From contig JBCDCZ010000149.1 in NCBI GenBank assembly GCA_039180865.1, positions 1-11,096 of the forward strand: a DNA stretch of 11,096 nt, read 5' to 3'. The translations under genes were made by a program, and so were the position numbers. Below the pieces are notes generated by a model. The model saw nothing but the letters and a program-made list of their open reading frames with translations. It did no database searches and was not told the origin of the DNA. Every line of letters starts with the position of its first letter. The stretch's first letter is position 1. The stretch comes from JBCDCU01 sp039180865 (lineage in GTDB: Bacteria; Pseudomonadota; Alphaproteobacteria; Rhizobiales; JACESI01). Positions 1 to 6,684 of this stretch are shown in pieces.

Positions 1-1
1 C

Positions 2-2128
2 ATGGAATTAGCTCTTTATCTCGTCATTGCGGGCGGTTTGCTGTCTGTCGTGTACGGAGCATGGGCGACTCAGTCGGTCATGTCTGCCGATGCCGGAAAC
101 CCGCGCATGCGTGAAATTGCATCCGCTATCCAGGAAGGCGCCCAAGCGTATCTGACACGCCAGTACACAACCATCGGCATGGTTGGCGCCGTGATTTTTG
201 TGGTCGTTGGCCTTCTTCTCGGCTGGCTCGTCGCAATCGGCTTCCTGCTCGGCGCGGTTCTTTCGGGTGTTGCCGGTTTCATCGGCATGCTGATCTCTGT
301 GCGCGCTAATGTCCGCACAGCACAGGCATCGAGCCAAAGCCTGAGCGCCGGTCTCGAAATCGCCTTTAAATCAGGCGCGATTACCGGAATGCTGGTTGCT
401 GGTCTCGCGCTTCTTGGCGTTGCCGTTTACTACTTCATTCTGACGGAAAGCTTCGGCATTGATATTGGCGATCGCATCATCGTTGACGCGCTCGTTGCCC
501 TCGGTTTCGGTGCTTCTCTCATTTCGATTTTTGCCCGTCTAGGCGGCGGTATCTTTACCAAGGGCGCTGACGTCGGTGGCGACCTCGTCGGTAAAGTTGA
601 AGCCGGTATCCCTGAAGACGATCCCCGCAACCCGGCGACGATTGCTGACAATGTCGGCGACAACGTCGGTGACTGTGCAGGTATGGCCGCTGACCTTTTC
701 GAGACCTACGCCGTGACGGTCGTTGCGACCATGGTCCTTGGTTCGATCTTCTTTGCGGGAACCGCCTTTGTTGAACAGATCCTGATCTACCCGATGGCAA
801 TCGGCGCTGCCTGCGTCGTGACATCAATCATTGGTACGTTCTTCGTGAAACTCGGCTCGAACAACTCGATTATGGGCGCGCTCTATCGTGGCTTTATCGT
901 AACCGCGCTCTTGTCGCTTGTTGGTGTCGGCATCGTCACTTATTTCCTGTTCGGTTTCGACGGAGAAATTTCGGCAGGCGAAATCTCATTTACCGGCTTC
1001 GACCTCTTTCTTTGTGGAGCTGTCGGCTTGATCGTGACAGGTCTTATCGTCTGGATCACCGAGTATTATACCGGTGTGAATTTCCGGCCGGTCAAATCCG
1101 TTGCAGCGGCCTCTGAAACCGGCCACGGCACGAACGTCATCCAGGGCCTTGCAGTCTCACTCGAAGCAACGGCGCTACCTGCAATCGTTATCATTGCGGG
1201 TATTGTGATTACCTTCAATCTCGCCGGATTGTTCGGTATCGCGATTGCCGTCACCACAATGCTGGCCCTCGCCGGTATGGTCGTCGCGCTCGACGCTTTC
1301 GGTCCGGTAACGGACAATGCGGGCGGCATTGCTGAAATGGCTGACCTTCCGCCGGAAGTCCGCGACACAACAGATGCGCTCGACGCGGTAGGAAACACGA
1401 CAAAGGCGATCACAAAAGGTTACGCGATCGGGTCAGCCGGTCTCGGTGCTCTGGTTCTCTTCGCAGCCTATACGGAAGACCTGAAGTTTTTTGCCCAGAA
1501 TGCTTCGGCAGAGCAGTTCAGCTATTTCGAAGGCATTGGTGCCGTCGATTTCTCACTCGCCAATCCTTACGTTGTGGTCGGCCTGATGTTCGGCGGTCTT
1601 CTGCCTTACCTCTTCGCGGGTATGGGTATGACGGCGGTTGGCCGTGCTGCCGGTTCTGTCGTTGAGGAAGTTCGGCGTCAGTTCAAAGCCGATCCGGGCA
1701 TCATGGAAGGCACATCCAAGCCGGATTACGCACGCGCGGTTGATATGCTCACCAAAGCAGCCATCCGCGAGATGATCGTCCCAAGTATGCTGCCGGTTCT
1801 CTCTCCGGTTGTCCTCTACTTCGTGATTGCTGCAATTGCGGGCAAGAACGCTGCCTTCGCGGCAGTCGGCGCAATGCTCCTCGGCGTGATCGTGACCGGT
1901 CTCTTCGTAGCGATTTCCATGACCGTCGGTGGCGGCGCATGGGATAACGCCAAGAAGTACATCGAGGACGGCAACCACGGCGGCAAGGGCTCGGAAGCTC
2001 ACAAAGCGGCCGTCACCGGTGACACAGTCGGCGACCCTTACAAGGATACGGCTGGTCCTGCAGTGAACCCGATGATCAAAATCACGAACATCGTGGCGCT
2101 GCTCTTGCTTGCGGTGCTGGCTCACTAG
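2..2128 (+). CDS. hppA: K+-independent H+-translocating membrane pyrophosphatase
   Basis: Integral membrane pump that hydrolyses pyrophosphate in the cytoplasm and moves protons across the inner membrane. The 708-residue product has the usual family length and is a run of hydrophobic helices. The pyrophosphate/Mg site is intact: D190, D194 and K198 in the GADVGGDLVGKVE segment, D206/D207, then D216, D220 and D224 in the DNVGDNVGD repeat. A second acidic cluster lies around D431 and D438, and the C-terminal GDTVGDPYKDTAGPA motif carries D674, D678, K681 and D682. K468 and T471 in GNTTKAIT are the residues known to mark the K+-independent subclass; K+-dependent enzymes have Ala at the first position. 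The ATG at position 2 gives an N-terminus like that of relatives, so the gene is probably complete, but its ribosome binding site and promoter lie outside the window. An intrinsic terminator follows 23 bases after the stop, so it is probably transcribed apart from the thiolase. Confidence 0.97.
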   Translation: MELALYLVIAGGLLSVVYGAWATQSVMSADAGNPRMREIASAIQEGAQAYLTRQYTTIGMVGAVIFVVVGLLLGWLVAIGFLLGAVLSGVAGFIGMLISVRANVRTAQASSQSLSAGLEIAFKSGAITGMLVAGLALLGVAVYYFILTESFGIDIGDRIIVDALVALGFGASLISIFARLGGGIFTKGADVGGDLVGKVEAGIPEDDPRNPATIADNVGDNVGDCAGMAADLFETYAVTVVATMVLGSIFFAGTAFVEQILIYPMAIGAACVVTSIIGTFFVKLGSNNSIMGALYRGFIVTALLSLVGVGIVTYFLFGFDGEISAGEISFTGFDLFLCGAVGLIVTGLIVWITEYYTGVNFRPVKSVAAASETGHGTNVIQGLAVSLEATALPAIVIIAGIVITFNLAGLFGIAIAVTTMLALAGMVVALDAFGPVTDNAGGIAEMADLPPEVRDTTDALDAVGNTTKAITKGYAIGSAGLGALVLFAAYTEDLKFFAQNASAEQFSYFEGIGAVDFSLANPYVVVGLMFGGLLPYLFAGMGMTAVGRAAGSVVEEVRRQFKADPGIMEGTSKPDYARAVDMLTKAAIREMIVPSMLPVLSPVVLYFVIAAIAGKNAAFAAVGAMLLGVIVTGLFVAISMTVGGGAWDNAKKYIEDGNHGGKGSEAHKAAVTGDTVGDPYKDTAGPAVNPMIKITNIVALLLLAVLAH

Positions 2129-2151
2129 TTGAACCGACACCTGAGAAGTCC

Positions 2152-2180
2152 AAACCCGGTGCTTCGGCGCCGGGTTTTTT
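2152..2180 (+). terminator. Intrinsic terminator of hppA
   Basis: An 11-base-pair stem (2152-2162 with 2167-2177; one T-G wobble) is capped by a TTCG tetraloop closed by C-G, and its 3' side runs into six T residues (2175-2180). This is a textbook rho-independent terminator, starting 23 bases after the hppA stop codon. Confidence 0.95.
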
Positions 2181-2184
2181 GTTT

Positions 2185-2203
2185 CCGCAAATCCGCTTTG
2201 CGG
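2185..2203. repeat. Second inverted repeat behind the hppA terminator
   Basis: CCGCAAA (2185-2191) and TTTGCGG (2197-2203) form a perfect 7-base-pair stem with a 5-base loop, four bases after the T-run of the hppA terminator. No T-run follows it. It could be a backup termination or mRNA-end structure, or a DNA operator upstream of the thiolase promoter; the sequence does not decide. Confidence 0.5.
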
Positions 2204-2223
2204 CATCGGGTATGGGGAACGAG

Positions 2224-2252
2224 TTGAACTCTTGAGCCGTTGCAACGATATT
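2224..2252 (+). promoter_or_regulatory. Candidate promoter of the thiolase gene
   Basis: TTGAAC (2224-2229) and GATATT (2247-2252) are 17 bases apart, each matching four of six sigma-70 consensus bases. A start near 2259 would give a leader of about 28 bases ahead of the ATG at 2287. The placement, between the hppA terminator and the gene, is sensible, but the call rests on pattern matching alone. Confidence 0.35.
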
Positions 2253-2286
2253 GCAGGAAAAGGACACCGCGTTCGGAGGCAAGGAT

Positions 2287-3450
2287 ATGGCAGTCATTAC
2301 GGGCTGGGCCCATTCAAAATTCGGCAAACTCGAGGACGAAACCCTCGAAAGCCTGATCACCGGCGTCGCGGCAGATGCCATTAAGCATGCCGAGATCGAA
2401 CCAGGCGATATCGATGCGATCTATCTTGGAAACTTCAATGGTGGGTTCACCGAGCAGGGCTTTGCGGCCTCACTCGTCTCTCTCGCCGACGATGCGCTGA
2501 GATATGTTCCCTCAACCCGCGTTGAAAACGCCTGCGCTACGGGATCGGCGGCAATCCACCAGGCGATCAACGCCATCGATGCGAAAAGAGCAAAGACGGT
2601 GCTTGTCGTCGCGGTTGAAAAGATGACGGAAGTCTCAACCCGCGATGCAGGTCGTCTTCTTCTGCGAGCGTCCTACCACAAAGAGGAAGCTGACATTGAG
2701 GGCGGTTTCGCTGGCGTCTTCGGCCAACTGGCTCAAGCCTATTTCCAGAAGTACGGCGATCAATCCGCGGCCCTTGCAAGGATTGCCGCCAAGAACCACG
2801 CAAACGGCGTCCACAATCCGTACGCTCAGATGCGCAAGGATCTCGGCTTTGATTTCTGCAACACGGTGTCTGACAAGAACCCGCTTGTGGCAGGCCCGCT
2901 ACGGCGCACCGATTGCTCTTTGATCTCCGACGGTGCCGCCGCCATGGTGATCAGCGACATGGATCGCGCGTGGGCAGCACCGCGCGCAATCGGCTTCCGG
3001 TCCGCAACGCACGTGAACGATTTCCTCCCGCTGTCGCGCCGTGACAAAACGGAGCTTGCCGGTGCTGGAAATGCCTGGAAGCAGGCGCTCGATCAATCCC
3101 GGCTCACGCTTGATGATCTGAGCTTTGTCGAGACGCATGATTGCTTCACGATTGCAGAACTCATGGAGTACGAAGCCATGGGGCTTGCCGAACAGGGACA
3201 GGGGCACCGGGTGATTGAGGAAGGCATTACGGAAAAGACGGGTAAGCTCCCGGTCAATCCGTCTGGCGGCCTTAAAGCAAAAGGCCATCCGGTCGGAGCG
3301 ACAGGCGTTTCGATGCACGCTATCTCCTGCATGCAATTGATGGATGAAGCAGGCGATATGCAAATCAAAGATGCACGCCTTGCCGGTATCTTCAATATGG
3401 GTGGGTCATCCGTTGCGAATTACGTGAGCATTCTCGAGCGCCTTCGCTAG
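2287..3450 (+). CDS. SCP2-type thiolase (acetyl-CoA acetyltransferase family)
   Basis: A 387-residue thiolase, expected to be cytoplasmic and to cleave or form 3-oxoacyl-CoA thioesters; the physiological substrate cannot be read from the sequence. The nucleophilic cysteine is C83 in VENACATGSA. The HDCF motif (H284, C286) and GHP motif (H334 in KAKGHPVGATG) complete the active site. The C-terminal CxG motif of classical thiolases is replaced by NMGGSS (370-375). That loss, together with the HDCF cysteine, is the known mark of the SCP2-thiolase subfamily, where the HDCF cysteine is thought to act as the second catalytic cysteine. There is no fused SCP2 domain and no DUF35-type partner gene beside it. 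I chose the ATG at 2287 because GGAGG (2275-2279) lies seven bases upstream and MAVITGWAHSKFGKL matches the family N-terminus. The TTG at 2251 would add 12 unlikely residues. It converges on the flavin-binding protein gene, 45 bases away. Confidence 0.92.
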   Translation: MAVITGWAHSKFGKLEDETLESLITGVAADAIKHAEIEPGDIDAIYLGNFNGGFTEQGFAASLVSLADDALRYVPSTRVENACATGSAAIHQAINAIDAKRAKTVLVVAVEKMTEVSTRDAGRLLLRASYHKEEADIEGGFAGVFGQLAQAYFQKYGDQSAALARIAAKNHANGVHNPYAQMRKDLGFDFCNTVSDKNPLVAGPLRRTDCSLISDGAAAMVISDMDRAWAAPRAIGFRSATHVNDFLPLSRRDKTELAGAGNAWKQALDQSRLTLDDLSFVETHDCFTIAELMEYEAMGLAEQGQGHRVIEEGITEKTGKLPVNPSGGLKAKGHPVGATGVSMHAISCMQLMDEAGDMQIKDARLAGIFNMGGSSVANYVSILERLR

Positions 3451-3481
3451 AACGTGTTGCTGAACAGGATCAACGGATTGT

Positions 3482-3521
3482 AGCTCAGGTCATCGTCACG
3501 GTTTGACGAAAGACCTGAGTT
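3482..3521. terminator. Two-part hairpin at the convergent gene junction (possible bidirectional 3' structure)
   Basis: The outer stem pairs 3482-3491 with 3512-3521 (10 pairs, one G-T wobble; core CTCAGGTC/GACCTGAG). Inside it CGTCA (3494-3498) pairs with TGACG (3504-3508) around a 5-base loop. The structure lies 31 bases after the thiolase stop and covers the last codons and stop of the minus-strand gene. Neither side has a proper T-run, so it is not a classical intrinsic terminator. It may mark mRNA 3' ends or stop transcripts entering from either direction. Confidence 0.45.
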
Positions 3522-4113
3522 CCGCATTTTCTTCTTCAAGTTCCGCGACCCGCGCCTGCAGTTTTCCGATAAAATCCTGCGCATCGGCAAGATCGATCCT
3601 CTGCGGAATGTGTTGCGGACAATTGGCGTCCCAAGCGGCAATCCGAAAGACGAGCGCGCGTTCGGTCCGCGCGCGATAGCTGTCAATCCTAAGCGTTTTG
3701 ATAAGCTCAGGATCCTCGCTTACCTCCGCCTCCGCCCAGATCTTGATCCGTGAGCGATTGAGATAGTCCATGATGAAAAGGTGCACCTTGTTGTTTTCGC
3801 CAAGGTTGCCGAGACTGATGTATTGCCGGTTTCCTCGAAAGTCCGCAATGCCGAGCGTTTTGTCGTCAATGACTTTGATAAACCCCTTTGGACCGCCGCG
3901 GTGCTGGATATAGGGCTGCCCCTCTGCATTCACGGACGCCATATAAAAGCTCTGCTGATGGGCAAGAAAGGCGGCAAGGTCAGGCGTGACTTTGTCGTTC
4001 CAGTCTTTCGCGGTCATCATGCGTTCATAAGTTTCGCGAGAGCCAAGGCGTTCCTGCTCCGCTTTCACGCTTTTCGTGAAAGCGATGTCGGAGACAAAAT
4101 GTCGATCTGCCAT
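3496..4113 (-). CDS. Flavin-nucleotide-binding split-barrel protein (pyridoxamine 5'-phosphate oxidase family)
   Basis: A 205-residue cytoplasmic protein of the PNPOx-like FMN-binding split-barrel superfamily, in the group sometimes labelled predicted flavin-nucleotide-binding protein. Family-like stretches in order are the barrel start FYMASVNAEGQPYIQHRGGP (57-76), GFIKVID (77-83), DFRGNRQYISLGNL (91-104), VHLFIMDY (110-117) and IKIWAEAEV (123-131). A conserved-looking tail AAWDANCPQHIPQR (159-172, C165) follows, then a short helix predicted to be a coiled coil (about 181-200, FIGKLQARVAELEEENAEL) that may serve dimerisation. The true substrate is unknown for this subfamily, so I would not call it PdxH. 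The ATG is supported by an AGGAA-type ribosome binding site seven bases upstream (near 4121-4127 on the minus strand). The gene is divergent from the CoA-binding/metY operon and convergent with the thiolase. Codons 10-18 contain a perfect inverted repeat (4060-4084). Confidence 0.88.
   Translation of the reverse strand: MADRHFVSDIAFTKSVKAEQERLGSRETYERMMTAKDWNDKVTPDLAAFLAHQQSFYMASVNAEGQPYIQHRGGPKGFIKVIDDKTLGIADFRGNRQYISLGNLGENNKVHLFIMDYLNRSRIKIWAEAEVSEDPELIKTLRIDSYRARTERALVFRIAAWDANCPQHIPQRIDLADAQDFIGKLQARVAELEEENAELRSFVKP
4060..4084. repeat. Perfect 10-bp inverted repeat inside the 5' end of the split-barrel gene
   Basis: CGCTTTCACG (4060-4069) and CGTGAAAGCG (4075-4084) pair without mismatch around a five-base spacer. 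The repeat falls in codons 10-18 of the minus-strand gene, about 30 bases after its start codon. In mRNA it would be a stable hairpin near the translation start; in DNA it could be an operator. It may also be chance. Confidence 0.6.
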
Positions 4114-4155
4114 TGCACCGTTCCTTCGTTGATCGTTCTTTCGTCACGGTCATTG

Positions 4156-4184
4156 AATATCGATTGATGTCGTGTGTGCGGCAA
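4156..4184 (-). promoter_or_regulatory. Candidate promoter of the split-barrel gene
   Basis: Read on the minus strand, TTGCCG (4184-4179) and GATATT (4161-4156) are 17 bases apart, each four of six against the sigma-70 consensus. A start near 4149 would give a leader of about 36 bases before the ATG at 4113. It overlaps the candidate plus-strand promoter on the other side of the divergent spacer. Pattern evidence only. Confidence 0.3.
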
Positions 4185-4192
4185 CCTAAAAC
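4164..4192 (+). promoter_or_regulatory. Candidate promoter of the CoA-binding/metY operon
   Basis: TTGATG (4164-4169) and TAAAAC (4187-4192) are 17 bases apart, each matching four of six consensus bases. Transcription from about 4199 would leave a leader of roughly 40 bases. It overlaps the candidate minus-strand promoter, so the two divergent units could compete. I saw no recognisable SAM-II riboswitch or MetJ-like repeat in the spacer. Confidence 0.3.
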
Positions 4193-4238
4193 AAGGGTCG
4201 AAAGACACGGGAGCACGCGGCGCTTTAGGAAAGCAGGC

Positions 4239-4760
4239 ATGTCCGAACCCTCTTACACCGACAAATACATCCGCTCGATCCTGGCTGACGTCACATCCGT
4301 CGCCATTGTCGGCGCCAGTCCGAAAAATGTGCGCCCATCCTACTTCGTTGTGAAATACCTCGTTTCCAAAGGCTATGGTGTCTATCCGATCAATCCCGGG
4401 CACGCTGGCAAGGAGATCTGCGGGCGCAAGGTCTACGCTTCCCTCTCGGACATTGAAGTTCCAATCGACATGGTGGACATCTTTCGAGGATCCGAGGCCG
4501 CTCTGGGGATTACGAAAGAAGCGCTTTCCCTCAAACCACTGCCGAAAGTGATGTGGATGCAGCTCACGGTCATCAATCATGAAGCGGAGGCTCTGGCAGA
4601 AGCAGCGGGCGTCAAGGTCGTCATGAACCGCTGTCCGAAGATTGAATATGCCAGGCTCTCCCACGAAATCGGCTGGGTCGGCGTTAATTCCAAAGTTATT
4701 TCAGCCAAGAAACCGACGCTTAGAGAAGGCTATCAGCGGTTCGGCCTCGCAAAGACCTGA
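4239..4760 (+). CDS. CoA-binding domain protein (YccU-like)
   Basis: A 173-residue single-domain protein with the Rossmann-type CoA-binding fold also found in succinyl-CoA synthetase alpha subunits. The nucleotide-binding loop is VAIVGASPKNVRPSYFV (21-37). Further family features are YGVYPINPGHAGKEICGRKVYASLSDI (about 46-72), the strand VDIFR (79-83), and MNRCPKIE (129-136), whose cysteine and acidic residue are typical of this group. There are no catalytic domains beyond the binding fold, so it is likely a ligand-sensing or accessory protein; its molecular role is not established. The ATG at 4239 has an AGGA ribosome binding site (4227-4230) eight bases upstream. An in-frame ATG at 4113 would add 42 basic, low-quality residues and overlap the promoter of the opposite gene. 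The stop is 17 bases before metY, so the two are almost certainly co-transcribed and may act in the same sulfur pathway. Confidence 0.88.
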   Translation: MSEPSYTDKYIRSILADVTSVAIVGASPKNVRPSYFVVKYLVSKGYGVYPINPGHAGKEICGRKVYASLSDIEVPIDMVDIFRGSEAALGITKEALSLKPLPKVMWMQLTVINHEAEALAEAAGVKVVMNRCPKIEYARLSHEIGWVGVNSKVISAKKPTLREGYQRFGLAKT

Positions 4761-4777
4761 ACGACAGGGCAAACATC

Positions 4778-6055
4778 ATGACCAAGACACCCGGATTTTC
4801 TACCCAGGCAATCCATGCTGGTGCACACCCAGATCCAGCGACAGGCGCCCGCGTAACGCCAATTTATCAAACAACGAGTTTTGTGTTTGATGATGCGGAT
4901 CAGGCGGCATCGCTATTCGGCTTGCAGGCCTTCGGCAACATCTATACGCGCATCACCAACCCGACCACCGCTGTTCTTGAAGAGCGTGTTGCCACATTGG
5001 AAGGGGGACGGGCAGGTCTTGCCGTTTCATCCGGGCACGCAGCACAGCTTGGTGTATTTCACACATTACTCGCACCCGGCGATGAATTCATTGCGTCCCA
5101 CCGCCTTTACGGTGGCTCAATCAACCAGTTCAATCATGCTTTTCGAAACTTCGACTGGCACGTGAAATGGGCGGACCCTGACGATATCGAAAGCTTCCGG
5201 GCGGCACTATCCGACAAGACAAAGGCGATTTTCATCGAAAGTCTCGCAAACCCCGGCGGCGTTGTGACAGATATCGAAGCAATTGCGGAGGTCGCTAAAA
5301 GCGCAGGCGTTCCGCTCATCGTCGATAATACGATGGCGACACCATACCTCTGCAAACCGAAAGATTTTGGGGCGGACATCATCGTTCACTCACTGACGAA
5401 ATTCATTGGCGGCCACGGCAATTCCATGGGCGGAATGATCGTCGATTGCGGCACCTTCGATTGGACCGCGAGCGGGCGCTATCCTATGCTGTCGGAACCC
5501 CGGCCTGAATATGACGGGCTCGTTATCCATGAGACATTCGGCGATTTCGGCTTTGCAATCGCCTGCCGGGTCCTGGGCTTAAGGGATCTTGGAGCAGCCT
5601 TGTCACCCTTCAACGCGTTCATGATTCTGAACGGCGTCGAAACCTTGCCGCTTCGCATGCAGAAGCACTGCGATAACGCACTCCTCGTTGCCGAATGGCT
5701 GGATGCTCAAAACGCTGTTTCATGGGTGCGTTATGCCGGGCTTCCAAACAGTGAAAATCACGCCTTGCAGCAAAAATACATGCCGAAGGGAGCCGGCGCC
5801 GTTTTTACATTCGGCCTCAAAGGCGGATATGAAGCCGGTGTAGACTTGGTTTCCGAGGTGGAGATGTTCTCGCATCTCGCCAATATCGGCGACACGAGAA
5901 GCCTGATCATTCATCCGGCATCGACAACGCACCGCCAGCTATCCGACGAGCAGCGCGCGGCTGCGGGCGCAGGAGGGGATGTCATTCGCTTGTCGGTGGG
6001 CCTTGAAGATCCCGAAGATATTATCGCCGACCTTGAACAGGCCCTATCTTCATAG
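4778..6055 (+). CDS. metY: O-acetylhomoserine sulfhydrylase (aminocarboxypropyltransferase)
   Basis: A 425-residue PLP enzyme of the Cys/Met metabolism family, expected to make homocysteine from O-acetylhomoserine and sulfide in the cytoplasm (direct sulfhydrylation route to methionine). The PLP Schiff-base lysine is K208 in HSLTKFIGGHG. D183 in VDNT should bind the pyridine nitrogen, Y56 and R58 (YTRITNPT) should contact the cofactor phosphate of the neighbouring subunit, and SSGHAA (84-89) is the phosphate loop, with His where many homologues have Gln. Length and the C-terminal blocks SHLANIGDTRSLIIHPASTTH and IRLSVGLEDPEDIIADLEQAL match MetY rather than the shorter cystathionine gamma-synthases. 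The ATG has a modest AGGG site (4766-4769) eight bases upstream. It is the second gene of an operon with the CoA-binding protein. It ends two bases from the stop of the opposing gene, and I saw no strong intrinsic terminator there. A role with methanethiol as substrate cannot be excluded. Confidence 0.94.
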   Translation: MTKTPGFSTQAIHAGAHPDPATGARVTPIYQTTSFVFDDADQAASLFGLQAFGNIYTRITNPTTAVLEERVATLEGGRAGLAVSSGHAAQLGVFHTLLAPGDEFIASHRLYGGSINQFNHAFRNFDWHVKWADPDDIESFRAALSDKTKAIFIESLANPGGVVTDIEAIAEVAKSAGVPLIVDNTMATPYLCKPKDFGADIIVHSLTKFIGGHGNSMGGMIVDCGTFDWTASGRYPMLSEPRPEYDGLVIHETFGDFGFAIACRVLGLRDLGAALSPFNAFMILNGVETLPLRMQKHCDNALLVAEWLDAQNAVSWVRYAGLPNSENHALQQKYMPKGAGAVFTFGLKGGYEAGVDLVSEVEMFSHLANIGDTRSLIIHPASTTHRQLSDEQRAAAGAGGDVIRLSVGLEDPEDIIADLEQALSS

Positions 6056-6057
6056 GA

Positions 6058-6522
6058 TCACGATGGAAATGTGAAAGCGATCACGCTTCGGCATTCCTCG
6101 TGGCGTATATCGACATGGCCCTGTAGTTGTTCGACTTCTTCGTTGATGATCGGCATCGCATAAGCGAGATCACCATCATCGATCAGATGATCCGTGTAGA
6201 CATAGACATTCAATTCGCGCTTCACCGTTTCGCTCGTCACGTCATAGCGGGCATTGGGAACGCCGTCTGCGAAACAATAAAGGCAGACGGAACGCAGAAA
6301 CCGTTCCAGGTGTTTGGCTCTTGGATCTTCCGGGTTTGGGAAGGCGAGAACACGTGCGTCCGATGCAGTATCCTGGCTGTCCGTCTCGGCCAGAGGCACT
6401 CTGGCACGATAGGATTGAAACGAAATCACCTGCGATCCGACGTCATTCGGGATCGCGCGCGGCCTGCTATTTGTGGCGTCTTCAGCGATGGAACTGTCTC
6501 CTCGAAAGGTTGTACTTCCCAT
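6058..6522 (-). CDS. Uncharacterised 154-residue protein
   Basis: I do not recognise this protein. Residues 1-60 are polar, probably disordered, and include VISFQSYRARVP (32-43). The rest, from about 58, looks like one small alpha/beta domain: a helix HLERFLRSVCLYCFADG (71-87) with a C80-x2-C83 pair, an alternating stretch RELNVYVYT (102-110), an acidic helix IINEEVEQLQGHVDIRHEEC (125-144, C144), and a final strand SVIAFTFP (146-153). There is no signal peptide or membrane segment. The codon bases and domain-like pattern support a real gene. The ATG at 6522 has no good ribosome binding site, and the GTG at codon 32 is an alternative start. It lies downstream of nrdJ in the same direction, but the nrdJ terminator stands between them, so it probably has its own promoter. 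It converges on metY with a 2-base gap. Confidence 0.72.
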   Translation of the reverse strand: MGSTTFRGDSSIAEDATNSRPRAIPNDVGSQVISFQSYRARVPLAETDSQDTASDARVLAFPNPEDPRAKHLERFLRSVCLYCFADGVPNARYDVTSETVKRELNVYVYTDHLIDDGDLAYAMPIINEEVEQLQGHVDIRHEECRSVIAFTFPS

Positions 6523-6596
6523 CTAATCAAGCCAGCCGCTTGTTTCAGTTTACGTTTTTTCATCTCGTCGTGATTGATTCGTGACATTCCTGTTAA

Positions 6597-6617
6597 CTCA
6601 CGTGAAGTAACCGTGAG
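6597..6617. repeat. Short inverted repeat between nrdJ and the unknown gene
   Basis: CTCACG (6597-6602) and CGTGAG (6612-6617) form a 6-base-pair dyad around nine bases, 75 to 95 bases upstream of the ATG at 6522. It could be an operator for the unknown gene or an extra hairpin behind the nrdJ terminator. Weak evidence. Confidence 0.3.
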
Positions 6618-6632
6618 CCAGGCCGTGACCCC

Positions 6633-6661
6633 AAAATGAAAACGGCGCCCGAAGGCGCCGT
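6633..6661 (-). terminator. Intrinsic terminator of nrdJ
   Basis: On the minus strand an 8-base-pair, GC-rich stem (6654-6661 with 6642-6649) is capped by a TTCG loop and followed by TTTTCATTTT. It begins 23 bases after the nrdJ stop codon. Its loop is the same type as that of the hppA terminator. Confidence 0.9.
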
Positions 6662-6684
6662 CTCAGTCCGACCTTTTGGGATGC

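Noticed and set aside
1553..2245. 230-codon minus-strand open frame opposite hppA
   Set aside because: It is opposite a certain gene, rich in His/Arg/Asp with no domain-like pattern; a shadow frame.
2251..2286. Upstream TTG start that would lengthen the thiolase by 12 residues
   Set aside because: The ATG at 2287 has a clear GGAGG seven bases upstream and gives the family N-terminus; the extension has no such support and covers the ribosome binding site.
4113..4238. Upstream ATG extending the CoA-binding protein by 42 residues
   Set aside because: The added residues are basic and unlike the family, the spacer holds promoter-like sequence for both directions, and the ATG at 4239 has a good ribosome binding site.
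4114..4238. SAM-II riboswitch ahead of the metY operon
   Set aside because: The GCTAAAAA-like core and the pseudoknot arms are not visible; only a 6-base pairing near the ribosome binding site was found.
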